Positions 44,801 through 52,095 of a stretch of 64,000 nt of DNA are shown here, one piece after another. This stretch comes from Bacteroidetes bacterium UBA1312 (GTDB taxonomy: Bacteria > Bacteroidota > Bacteroidia > Chitinophagales > Chitinophagaceae): positions 62,001 to 126,000 of the forward strand of contig DBTQ01000027.1 in the NCBI GenBank assembly GCA_002307135.1. The letters are read 5' to 3'. Each line of letters starts with the position of its first letter. The stretch's first letter is position 1. The notes beneath the pieces were generated by a model. That model did not search any database, was not told where the DNA came from, and was given only the letters and a program-made list of their open reading frames with translations. The position numbers and the translations under genes are program-made.

Positions 44801-45592
44801 GGATTGTTTCCGCGCTGCAATTATTTTGTCGCTAGCTATTTTACGCACTGCACGCAAACTATCCAAATGCTCCTGCCGCACCACCTTCACACTGTCAGAA
44901 TATCTTTTGCTTTCTTTATACTTCCTTATAATGGTAAGGCTATCTGCCCGAGCTTTTTGTTTTTGATGCAAGGCATCGCTAATTTTTTTTCGTGCAGCCA
45001 GCGAACTGTCCAGCATTTGTTTGCGTTCCGCCTTTACAGAATCAAAATATTTTATACGCACATTACGCATACTGTCTATCTGCGCATTCCGAGCACGAGC
45101 AATGCTATCTTTATATTTTTTACTTTCTTTTATTTTACGGATACTGTTGAGACTATCCGACTTAATTTTAAGCTTGTTTTTTATACTATCGCTTATGTGA
45201 GCTCTTTGTTCAATTGAGGAGTCCAACAAACGCTTACGCTCTGCCTTTACAGAATCGAAATATTGAGTACGCGTTTCGCGTAAATTATTGATAACAGTCG
45301 TTCTCGCTTCTTTTACGCTGTCGTTATATTGTTTACTCTCTCTATGTTTTTTTATTGCATTAAGACTATCTGATTTCTGTTGTAGTACTTTTTTATTACT
45401 ATCAATAGTTTTTTGCCTGAGTAAACGCAGACTATCCGTTTGCCGTTTCATGGCATTACGGCTGCTATCCTGCAGTTGTTGACGAGCTAATTGGAGGCTA
45501 TCACTGTTTTTCTGCTGCGCGAATACAGCATTACTCGGACAAAGCCAAGCAAGGATTAAAAAAAATAATACTAAATATCTACCTAATCTCAA
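41876..45592 (-). CDS. porW: PorW/SprE-like TPR protein with long undecad-repeat coiled coil
   Basis: This is a 1238-residue protein with an N-terminal signal (LVLFFLILAWLCPSNAVFAQ). About 290 residues of 11-residue repeats follow, with Asp-Ser at each junction and Arg or Lys in the middle. They are organised as three 71-residue units starting KHRESKQYND, KIKESKKYKD and KYKESKRYSD. TPR helices fill about 370-1080. The C-terminal domain (HYCLFVFGKADVKI ... KKIADYVTFFNKNYR) resembles that of PorW/SprE, a T9SS and gliding-associated periplasmic protein. Several T9SS cargos in the window make a T9SS role plausible. The symbol is tentative, as family members are shorter and lack this long stalk. 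Confidence 0.75.
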   Translation of the reverse strand: MRLGRYLVLFFLILAWLCPSNAVFAQQKNSDSLQLARQQLQDSSRNAMKRQTDSLRLLRQKTIDSNKKVLQQKSDSLNAIKKHRESKQYNDSVKEARTTVINNLRETRTQYFDSVKAERKRLLDSSIEQRAHISDSIKNKLKIKSDSLNSIRKIKESKKYKDSIARARNAQIDSMRNVRIKYFDSVKAERKQMLDSSLAARKKISDALHQKQKARADSLTIIRKYKESKRYSDSVKVVRQEHLDSLRAVRKIASDKIIAARKQSLDSAKAARKVIMDALTATRKKTVDSLKAVHQIRTDSLAKVKERKLKEQKAQLKKREDKMKLSFELKIAKKHKAYTNETMLKKKWTLVRQGFQNTYTHYNYFFNARRKMNEAMLNMQRRKKDNYDELITLFPFDPNIDSTVFSSDMDSIIRKASVGIQIHDPRTKWADDLYLLMGRAYYYKGNFTNADITFRYIIGMKNRFPKKKKEKNNSVAQKKTGDGNALVQTEKQSRLTKIFKHRPAHNDAVLWLTRTFADSHHEAQAESILDLLDASTKLPESMKVKIALEKANLYTRRASYKQASAQLDIVVQSKVTAKYIRQRAAYLNGQILNDLGNYAAAAENFKKTYELHPNIEMDFYARKNRANSLMLNGGEQGESIAALKRILKDGKYSPYYEQVYFILGKLSANNNDITDALTYFAKSLTLPKTSKKQKAITFATIGNIQYAVGNYNAANKAYDSASYFAKHAPDNKDVQIALLRAKSLDKVEEPYNSIQIQDSLLKLAAMSDKDQRSVVRKYIKYLEQLKEDSLVNAQNPTLAGGTPGNPGDPTNSTSWYFSSPVAIQQGFNDFKRKWGTRPLSDNWRRASSSSFGSTDTANNTAESDDHIDEQDGNGLPSEKSLLSGIPKTEKQLEETRKKLRRAYVNLAEAYIKNLEDYKSGVRTLDTLDSRFPNHEYADQVLSLRYLAALRQNKLEDAQKYSNRLAEQYPNSSFTKVVRPDENDTTANSDSAAKITVAEYYEATYDLAHERKYDEVLQRVALAKKQYGDASYARKFRVLEALSLAGTGQYKKADTAITKYIAEYPSDSLRPWIDAIAKNVKEQKAADTVKVELPKIDSNALNKLPKIDSTLLAKVAPDNYVYKASEIHYCLFVFGKADVKIAGFKSGLVDFASFKFSTLGLTSSMQSMTGDNTIILTKQFANAAQAKVFMNAVKNEPKLFRDFPSGSYQLFIISESNYTKLMKDKKIADYVTFFNKNYR

Positions 45593-45774
45593 AGTCGTAA
45601 TAGGGGGGTTCCGTGTTACAATATCTTCTATAACTCCTAAATCACAAAATTATTATTCATTTCGTGCTGCAAAATAGCAATAAAGATAGACTATCAGGAT
45701 TTAAGGTCTTAAAAATAGTAAAAAAATGAACTCATCAACTTTATTGATTTTATAAAACGTTATCAATAAAAAAC

Positions 45775-45804
45775 TTTGTTTTTAATTCTTAACACTTACA
45801 TTTG
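45775..45804 (+). promoter_or_regulatory. promoter of the DUF2795 gene
   Basis: TTTG (45775-45778) and TACATTTG (45797-45804) are separated by 18 bases, 35 bases before the start codon. Confidence 0.7.
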
Positions 45805-45839
45805 CGTCAAATCAATAATAAAAATAAAATAACTTAATA

Positions 45840-46060
45840 TGTTTTGGACCTTAGAATTAGCCTCTCACCTTGAAGATGCTCCATGGCCTGCCACCAAAGA
45901 TGAATTGATTGATTACGCCATCCGTTCGGGCGCTCCGCTAGAAGTGGTGGAGAACTTGCAAGAGCTTGACGACGAAGGTGAAGTATATGAGGGCGTGGAA
46001 GACATCTGGCCAGACTATCCTACTCAAGACGATTTCTTCTTCAACGAAGACGAATATTAA
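45840..46060 (+). CDS. DUF2795 family protein
   Basis: This 73-residue acidic protein (WTLELASHLEDAPWPATKDE ... IWPDYPTQDDFFFNEDEY) closely fits the small DUF2795 proteins that are conserved in Bacteroidota. It has its own promoter and terminator. Function unknown. Confidence 0.85.
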
Positions 46061-46080
46061 ACAATCTATCAAATTATAAG

Positions 46081-46122
46081 CAATAATCCACTTTGGCAAT
46101 TCTATGCCTTGGTGGATTATTG
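46081..46122 (+). terminator. terminator of the DUF2795 gene
   Basis: CAATAATCCAC (46081-46091) pairs with GTGGATTATTG (46112-46122), with further partial pairing inside (TTGGCA/TGCCTTGG). Confidence 0.75.
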
Positions 46123-46241
46123 CTTTAGAAAAAGCAACGCTTTGTTTGTTGCAATAATTTTAAGTATGCAACACAATGTTGCGACTGCTTTTTCGTTATT
46201 AACCAGTAGCCGCTTATATTAGCAGCATAGTAGCAATCAGC

Positions 46242-48188
46242 GTGAAGAAAATTTCTATAATAATTGTCAATTACAATGTAAAATACTTTTTAGAAGTATG
46301 CTTACACTCTGTACAAAGAGCTACTCTTGGCTTCGATGCCGAGATTATTGTAGTGGATAATAATTCGAGCGATGGCAGCTGTGAAATGGTTAAAAAAACA
46401 TTTCAAGATGTATTGCTGATTGAAAACAAAGATAATAGAGGATTTTCAAAAGCTAATAATCAGGCCGTAGCAATTGCCCAAGGAGCGTATATCCTGTTTT
46501 TGAATCCGGATACGGTAATGCCAGAAGATTTTTTCAGGAAAACAATTAATTATTTAGATGCGCACCCTGAAGTCGGCGCATTAGGACCAAGGCTTATCGA
46601 CGGAAAAGGTGTTTTTGCCCCGGATGCTAAAAAGTCATTCCCCACACTTTCTGTTGCTATTTTCAAAACCACCGGACTCAATAAAATTTTCAGTCGCTCG
46701 GCGTACATCAATAAATATTATGCAGTACATATTGGAGAGCACGAAACGGCCGAAGTAGAGGTACTATCCGGTTGTTGTATGTTCCTACGAACCAGTTTAC
46801 TCGACAAGATTGGCATCGCATTTGATGAAGATTATTTTATGTATTGCGAAGATGTGGACTTGTCTTATCGCGTACAACTAGCTGGTTATAAAAACATTTA
46901 TTTTCCGGAAGCCACACTGATACATTACAAAGGAGAGAGTACACGTAAAGCATCCTTATCTTATATCCGGATTTTCAACGAAGCCTTGTCCACTTTTGTA
47001 CGTAAACATTACAGCAAGGGCAATGCGGCTTTATTTATCGCACTTATCAATATTGGCATTGTACTGCGCGCCGTTTGGTCTTTCGTCAAAAACATATTCA
47101 AATTCCTCAAAACCCCGCTATTCGATGCGCTTACATTGTTGGCGCTGCTGCTGTTTATGAATCATTTTTGGGTTGAAGGATTTAAAAATTTAAAACCCGT
47201 CGATAACATTACGCTATATGCTACATTTCCTGTTTATATATTATTGTGGATAGCTAGCATGTACCTTAATGGGGCTTACGACCAACCCTACAGAGCATTG
47301 CGTTCAGTAAGGGGCATGGTTATTGGTACTATTATTATATTGGCCTATTTCGGTATGTTGGCTGCCGAATACCGATATTCCCGTGCCGTAATTTTATTTA
47401 CAGGTGCACTAGGATCTATAGCATTAGTAAGCCTACACGAAGTACTTAACTGGTTAGGCATTGCCAAATTTGTGCGTTACAATCAGGTACCCAAACGCGC
47501 AGTTATTGTTGCCGACGAAAACAACTACCTGCTGACCGCTCAAACATTAGAACAAGTACACTATGCTCCTGATATTATTGGCAGGATAAGCGTAAACAAT
47601 GAGACCTCCAACGTTTTAAGCAATGTACAGGATATGCAGCCCCTGCTACATGCGCTTAATATTAATGAAGTGGTCTTCTGTATTAATGGCTTACAATATG
47701 AAACAGTACTGCATCAAATGGAATTGTGTGGTGCGCAATACGATTATAAAATACATTTACCGGGTAGTCTGAGCTTTGTAGGTAGTAATTCCAGTCATTC
47801 TTCCGGCGATTTATATACAATAGACAAGCGTTACAATATTGCCACTTTTATTTCACTGCGCAACAAAAGAGTATTTGATATTGTTGCAGCACTGACCTTA
47901 CTGCTACTCTCTCCTTTTCTACTTTTTATTGTACAACAACCGATTGGTTTATTGCCCAATATATGCAACGTTTTATTGGGCAGAAAAACATGGATTGGAT
48001 ATGGATCAGACCACAAACAACTACCTAAACTTAAACCTGGCATATTACCCGCTTATAGCCTTCAGCAAGGGTTTGAGCCCAAAAATGAAGTACAATTATT
48101 GGCTGCTACTGAGTATGCCGAACATTATGTAGTAGGTATCGACTTTGCATTATTGCTCAAAAATTTAAAATTTATTGGAAAAAATTAA
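46242..48188 (+). CDS. family 2 glycosyltransferase fused to a truncated sugar-phosphotransferase-like region
   Basis: The 648-residue protein starts at a GTG. Residues 1-260 form a GT2 domain of the rhamnosyltransferase type (IIIVNYNVKYFLEVCLHS, DNNSSDG, LNPDTVMPEDF, CEDVDLSYRVQLAGY). Residues 290-410 hold several membrane segments. Residues 420-520 look like the nucleotide-binding region of polyprenyl glycosylphosphotransferases. The closing NKRVFDIVAALTLLLLSPFL is the start of that family's catalytic domain, but its catalytic part is missing. It probably adds a sugar during surface polysaccharide synthesis; the C-terminal half may be only structural. Confidence 0.82.
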   Translation: MKKISIIIVNYNVKYFLEVCLHSVQRATLGFDAEIIVVDNNSSDGSCEMVKKTFQDVLLIENKDNRGFSKANNQAVAIAQGAYILFLNPDTVMPEDFFRKTINYLDAHPEVGALGPRLIDGKGVFAPDAKKSFPTLSVAIFKTTGLNKIFSRSAYINKYYAVHIGEHETAEVEVLSGCCMFLRTSLLDKIGIAFDEDYFMYCEDVDLSYRVQLAGYKNIYFPEATLIHYKGESTRKASLSYIRIFNEALSTFVRKHYSKGNAALFIALINIGIVLRAVWSFVKNIFKFLKTPLFDALTLLALLLFMNHFWVEGFKNLKPVDNITLYATFPVYILLWIASMYLNGAYDQPYRALRSVRGMVIGTIIILAYFGMLAAEYRYSRAVILFTGALGSIALVSLHEVLNWLGIAKFVRYNQVPKRAVIVADENNYLLTAQTLEQVHYAPDIIGRISVNNETSNVLSNVQDMQPLLHALNINEVVFCINGLQYETVLHQMELCGAQYDYKIHLPGSLSFVGSNSSHSSGDLYTIDKRYNIATFISLRNKRVFDIVAALTLLLLSPFLLFIVQQPIGLLPNICNVLLGRKTWIGYGSDHKQLPKLKPGILPAYSLQQGFEPKNEVQLLAATEYAEHYVVGIDFALLLKNLKFIGKN

Positions 48189-48197
48189 AAAAAAGTT

Positions 48198-48227
48198 TTG
48201 CAAAAAGAGAAAAGCTATTATCTTTGC
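48198..48227 (+). promoter_or_regulatory. promoter of tRNA-Asn
   Basis: TTTG (48198-48201), 18 bases, TATCTTTG (48220-48227), the same boxes and spacing as before tRNA-Ser. Confidence 0.7.
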
Positions 48228-48287
48228 AATCCCAAATCGCAATAAACGATTGAGCATTAGCTCATTAATATTGCAAAAAGGGTAGAT

Positions 48288-48361
48288 TCTTCCTTAGCTC
48301 AGTTGGTTAGAGCATCTGACTGTTAATCAGAGGGTCTCTGGTTCAAGTCCAGAAGGGAGAG
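48288..48361 (+). tRNA. tRNA-Asn (anticodon GTT)
   Basis: The acceptor TCTTCCT pairs with AGGGAGA, the anticodon loop is CTGTTAATC-centred, the T loop is TTCAAGT and the discriminator is G. CCA is not encoded. An integrase gene follows 107 bases downstream. Confidence 0.93.
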
Positions 48362-48363
48362 CA

Positions 48364-48403
48364 AGAGTGAAAACCACCACCACAATGGTTTTCACTCTTT
48401 TTT
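48364..48403 (+). terminator. terminator of tRNA-Asn
   Basis: A perfect 13-bp stem (48364-48376 with 48386-48398) is followed by a T run. Confidence 0.88.
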
Positions 48404-48436
48404 TTATCCCCTACTTAGTAGCAGTTTGTGAAAAAC

Positions 48437-48455
48437 GTAACAAAAAACGTAACAC
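48437..48455 (+). promoter_or_regulatory. putative integrase arm-type site
   Basis: GTAACAAAAAACGTAACAC contains two GTAAC(A) half sites 12 bases apart and lies 13 bases before the integrase start. A 17/19 match lies inverted at 960-978 inside the tRNA-Arg island. Confidence 0.45.
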
Positions 48456-48467
48456 ACAAACAAAGCT

Positions 48468-49688
48468 ATGATACAGTTACCCAATGGTTGCTCTTGCAGC
48501 GACATCAAAATCCACCCGACCAATTGGAAAAAGGGTGGCAAGGCATTACTTAATGAAGATTGGTATGCTTATTATCGATTCTATGACCCTGCTTATAAAG
48601 ATGATCCTAAACTCAAAAAGGGAAAGCTCGTCATTTATAGGGGGCTTAAAAAATTCTCCGACCTAGAGGAACGAAGGGAAGCCGCCAGTATTTTACTGGA
48701 CGAGATTACAGACATGCTCAAAAAGCAAGGGTACAATCCAATTAGCTCTTTGTGCCAGACTTCCATTTCAAATAAAAATTATATTATTAACCCTGATACC
48801 CCAATGCTACAAGCATTAAATGAATGTATCAAACGACTACAGGTAGTCGATAGTATGATTATTGACTTTCGTAGTGTGGTTAAATATTTCAGTATTGCCG
48901 CAACGGATATTAGATTAGCCCACATACCTATCAAAGATGTCCGCAGAATGAATATTGTTGCAATTCTTGACAGATGTGGCGAAATCAAAACTACTTGGTC
49001 TGCAAATACCTACAATTATTATATTGCCCATCTCCGCATATTATTCAAAGAATTGGTAGAGATTGAAGCGATAGAAAGCAATCCATTGATTGAAATTTCC
49101 AAGAAAAAGAAAACCATTCAACTACGAAGTATCCTAACAGCGGAACAATGTATCGAAGTGGATGCCTTTGCTAAAAAATGTGATTACAAATTTTGGCGGT
49201 TGATTCACATTTTCTTTCATAGTGGGTCAAGGACTACCGAAATCGTACAGGTACAAGGCAAGCATGTAGATTTGAATCGCCAACAAGTCAAATATCTCGT
49301 AAAAAAAGGGCGGCAATATACTTGGGTAGAACGACCCATTAAAGACATTGCACTTCCATTATGGCAAGAAGCCATGCAAAATTGTGGCGCAGAAGATTAT
49401 GTATTCAGTGCAGGTCTAGCTCCAAGTAGCGTTCCCATACGCCCCGAACAACTAACAAGAAGATGGAAGCGGCACATCAAAGACAAACTAGGTATTGATT
49501 GTGATTGGTATTCACTAAAGCATTTGAACACCGACCAGACTTCAGAACAACAAGGTATTCATGCCGCTTCACAAATGAACAGCCATAAATCTACCGACAT
49601 AACACTTAAACATTATGCAGTAGGTGAAACCAATAGAAGCAATGAACGTTTAAAGAAAATGAACAACCAATTTGGACAAAGCAATTGA
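48468..49688 (+). CDS. tyrosine-family site-specific integrase
   Basis: The 406-residue recombinase has an N-terminal arm-binding region, a core-binding SAM-like domain (about 100-200) and a catalytic domain. Catalytic residues are visible: Arg in HSGSRTTEIV, Lys in YLVKKGRQY, His in YSLKHLNTDQ (with Lys in the place of the second Arg, as in many Bacteroidota integrases), His in MNSHKSTD, and Tyr in LKHYAVGE. It lies just after tRNA-Asn, the expected place for an element integrated there. The far attachment site was not found in the window. Confidence 0.93.
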   Translation: MIQLPNGCSCSDIKIHPTNWKKGGKALLNEDWYAYYRFYDPAYKDDPKLKKGKLVIYRGLKKFSDLEERREAASILLDEITDMLKKQGYNPISSLCQTSISNKNYIINPDTPMLQALNECIKRLQVVDSMIIDFRSVVKYFSIAATDIRLAHIPIKDVRRMNIVAILDRCGEIKTTWSANTYNYYIAHLRILFKELVEIEAIESNPLIEISKKKKTIQLRSILTAEQCIEVDAFAKKCDYKFWRLIHIFFHSGSRTTEIVQVQGKHVDLNRQQVKYLVKKGRQYTWVERPIKDIALPLWQEAMQNCGAEDYVFSAGLAPSSVPIRPEQLTRRWKRHIKDKLGIDCDWYSLKHLNTDQTSEQQGIHAASQMNSHKSTDITLKHYAVGETNRSNERLKKMNNQFGQSN

Positions 49689-49716
49689 CGCATTAAGCCC
49701 ATCCCCTATAAATACC

Positions 49717-49763
49717 CAGTCAATAGCCCTTGCCAATAACATACTGGCAAGGGCTATTGACTG
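49717..49763 (+). terminator. 19-bp inverted repeat after the integrase gene
   Basis: 49717-49735 is the exact reverse complement of 49745-49763. It lies 28 bases after the stop codon. No T run follows, so it may act as a bidirectional barrier. Confidence 0.6.
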
Positions 49764-49816
49764 ATGATTACTCCCCAAACTGAAAAGGGATTGCCCTCCT
49801 TTACAATAACAACGCC

Positions 49817-50047
49817 ATGAGCCAACATAATACGACCACGCAAACGATATATTACCACACTGATATTGCATTGCGCTATTTCCCTGATTCGCCCAATAAA
49901 AAAAGTGCAGGCAGAAAATTAAGTAATTGGATAAAAAAGGACTTGGCATTAAAAGAACAACTCCTTGCAGTAGGCTATTTCGGGAAACAAAGAATTTTTA
50001 CACCTAAACAAATGCAGATTTTGTACGAACATTTGGGAGAACCCTAA
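49817..50047 (+). CDS. DUF4248 family protein (76 aa)
   Basis: The pattern ALRYFPDSPNKKSAGRKLSN ... WIKKDLALKEQLLAVGY ... FTPKQMQILYEHLGEP matches DUF4248, a small family often found next to mobile-element genes in Bacteroidota. It may be a winged-helix or excisionase-like DNA-binding protein. It follows the integrase on the same strand. Confidence 0.7.
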   Translation: MSQHNTTTQTIYYHTDIALRYFPDSPNKKSAGRKLSNWIKKDLALKEQLLAVGYFGKQRIFTPKQMQILYEHLGEP

Positions 50048-50491
50048 TATTCCTACCTAAACAGGTATGAAACTATAATTTTCATCAACACCCGTTTCCC
50101 AAATCGGTAAGATTCCCTACTATTTATGTAATGCAGCATCCTAAAATTGTATGTTTTATTCATTTTTCATAATAAAACTGCGTTTTACCCTACTTGATTG
50201 TATCCCTACAATATAATCCACGTATAAAAAGAGCCAGTACGCTACATTATTTCGCTACCGCACTAACAAAATTGAAGGGCGTTTTTAGGACATTCGCGTT
50301 TATCTAATGAAAGCACAGGAAAATAATAATGCTGTCATCCCATTAATTTATTCAAACTATTTGAAAGAGTCCGTTCAAAAGATGGCATCCCATTATTATC
50401 ACATCTTCGCTAACCATATATCATTCATGATAAATACTCAACCATCGGTGCAAAATTTCAATGATACAGTTGCGCTAAAGTCTTGGTAGTA
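50048..50491. other. intergenic stretch without recognised gene
   Basis: A 60-codon ORF at 50307-50489 is present but has no recognisable domain, composition or ribosome-binding site. I found no copy of the tRNA-Asn 3' end here that would mark the end of an island. Confidence 0.4.
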
Positions 50492-51199
50492 TTAATCCAT
50501 ATTTTGTCCGTTTTCAAAAATTCCCTTCCACATAAAAGCAGCAGCAACCGCACCGATCACAGGCGCAATCATGAACAACCATAATTGTTGCAACGCTTTA
50601 CCCTGTGCAAACATTGCAGGGCCAAAAGAACGCGCAGGATTAACCGATGTGCCCGTTATTGGAATAGACAACATGTGTATCAACACAAGAGTAATGCCAA
50701 TTGCCAAACCAGCCATATTGCTATTACCTTGTTTGGATGTGGTGGTAAAAATCACCATTAAAAAAATAAAACTCAATACTGATTCTGCTACAAAAGCAGA
50801 AGTCGTATTATAAGCGCCCAAATAACCCTCCCCCCAACCATTAGCACCTAATGCCCACTCCTTCATTTCAAAACCAGGCATCCCTTTTTGAATAAGGAAC
50901 AAAATACCCGAAGCGACTAAAGCCCCTGTCATTTGAGCTACGATATAACCAACGGCATCTTGTGATGAAATTTTCTTGGCAACCACCATCGCAATAGTGA
51001 TAGCAGGATTGATATGACAACCAGAAATTGGGGCTATGGCATAAGCCATTACCACAACAGCAAAACCAAACGCCAAAGAAATACCTAGTAAACCAAGCCC
51101 GGCAGGAATAGCAAAAACACCTGATATTACAGCTGCTCCGCAACCAAATAATACGAGTACAAATGTCCCAAAACATTCAGCAAAATACTTTTTCCTAAT
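50492..51199 (-). CDS. aqpZ: aquaporin/glycerol facilitator (AqpZ-like), start codon ATT
   Basis: Both NPA pore motifs are present (SGCHINPAITIAMV and GTSVNPARSFGPAM) with six membrane spans. The first span, YFAECFGTFVLVLFGCGA, lies upstream of the first ATG (51076), in frame. The N terminus there reads (I/M)RKKYFAECFG, where family members start M(R)KKYFAE. The codon at the expected start is ATT (51199-51197), and no ATG, GTG or TTG lies between it and the upstream stop. Either ATT is used, or the start codon has been mutated and only a product lacking span 1 can be made. Confidence 0.85.
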   Translation of the reverse strand: MRKKYFAECFGTFVLVLFGCGAAVISGVFAIPAGLGLLGISLAFGFAVVVMAYAIAPISGCHINPAITIAMVVAKKISSQDAVGYIVAQMTGALVASGILFLIQKGMPGFEMKEWALGANGWGEGYLGAYNTTSAFVAESVLSFIFLMVIFTTTSKQGNSNMAGLAIGITLVLIHMLSIPITGTSVNPARSFGPAMFAQGKALQQLWLFMIAPVIGAVAAAFMWKGIFENGQNMD

Positions 51200-51407
51200 T
51201 GTATTTTTAAGTGTGTATTAAAATAATGCAAATCGCTATTAACCCCCAGATCAAAATATTTTAGTGGCAAACTTTTGTTCAAAATTTCTTTTCTGAAAAC
51301 ACGATATCTCTATCAAACAAGATTTATTGGAGCTCATTCGAATAGTGTCTTTGTTATATTTCTAATTGAGCTACGCAAATCATTTTATTGCAATTGCATT
51401 AAGCATA

Positions 51408-51515
51408 CTAATGCGTAATACTGATAAACAACATGCTCAATAAGGTAATTGCTAAGAGTATAACCAAAATAGAAATGCTCATAAAGTATATTCTTTGTTC
51501 TTTATCCACGATCAT
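51408..51515 (-). CDS. possible 35-residue membrane peptide
   Basis: MIVDKEQRIYFMSISILVIL and so on: a short polar start then one transmembrane segment, ending FISITH. It begins 15 bases after the stop of the ORF at 51531 and is transcribed toward the aquaporin gene. Family unknown. Confidence 0.45.
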   Translation of the reverse strand: MIVDKEQRIYFMSISILVILLAITLLSMLFISITH

Positions 51516-51530
51516 TTTTATGTGTACTTT

Positions 51531-51776
51531 TCAATTCAATATTTCAACACGAGCACAAAATCCAAAAAACCATTGTACCAATTCCAGGAAATAGACCATT
51601 TCAAGGAAGTACTCTAAATACCGCCATCTCCGAAAAAAAAATCGCCTTTTACTATAATATAGCTTATAGTTGATCCTTTGATCTTCTGTGTTATACGATT
51701 CAAGTTTGAGATAAAAGCAAAAATTGCTGGCATTTTTTACTTTATAGTATTGAACCTTCTTTTTTTCATAGCGCAT
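51531..51776 (-). CDS. possible 81-residue basic aromatic-rich protein
   Basis: The product is rich in Lys, Arg, Tyr and Phe. Its C-terminal part (YKLYYSKRRFFFRRWRYLEY, then WFFGFCARVEIL) can be aligned by eye with the 70-aa protein at 4729-4941. It overlaps the end of the 48-codon ORF upstream by 11 bases. It may be a diverged relative of that cassette protein or a chance ORF. Confidence 0.4.
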   Translation of the reverse strand: MRYEKKKVQYYKVKNASNFCFYLKLESYNTEDQRINYKLYYSKRRFFFRRWRYLEYFLEMVYFLELVQWFFGFCARVEILN

Positions 51777-51912
51777 CTATGTCAGTATTTTGTCGAATCT
51801 CTTTCCCTTCTTTTACAACCAACACTTTAATAATTATTACAAGGGCATAAATATTTTTCAACCCCATAACCATACCAATAGAATAGAACAATATTTCATT
51901 TAGATACTTCAT
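51766..51912 (-). CDS. possible 48-residue membrane peptide
   Basis: MKYLNEILFYSIGMVMGLKN followed by IYALVIIIKVLVV and a charged tail. It has one or two hydrophobic segments. Its end overlaps the start of the 81-residue ORF, as in a coupled operon. Family unknown. Confidence 0.4.
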   Translation of the reverse strand: MKYLNEILFYSIGMVMGLKNIYALVIIIKVLVVKEGKEIRQNTDIDAL

Positions 51913-52013
51913 ACAATTGTTGCGTGTACTTTAATCATTTAATCAATTCGGTGTAACATTACTTTGTAGCTATTCCAATAAAGAACAATGCACCACAAAA
52001 AAATCAAAAGAAT

Positions 52014-52036
52014 GCCACCTCAAAAAATGAGGCAGC
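52014..52036 (-). terminator. terminator of the M43 protease gene
   Basis: On the minus strand GCTGCCTCA pairs with TGAGGTGGC (two G-T pairs) around a five-base loop, followed by T-rich sequence. Confidence 0.55.
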
Positions 52037-52095
52037 CTCTTTTCTATTTAACCCTATCAAAACAATCATTAATATTATTCAGTGAATAAGTCGCC

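Noticed and set aside
41876..45592. Possible CRISPR-like periodicity in the PorW-like gene
   Set aside because: The periodicity is protein-level (11-residue repeats), with diverged codons and no spacer structure. I saw no CRISPR array anywhere in the window.
50307..50489. A 60-codon ORF next to the aquaporin gene
   Set aside because: No ribosome-binding site, no domain, unusual composition; left as non-coding.
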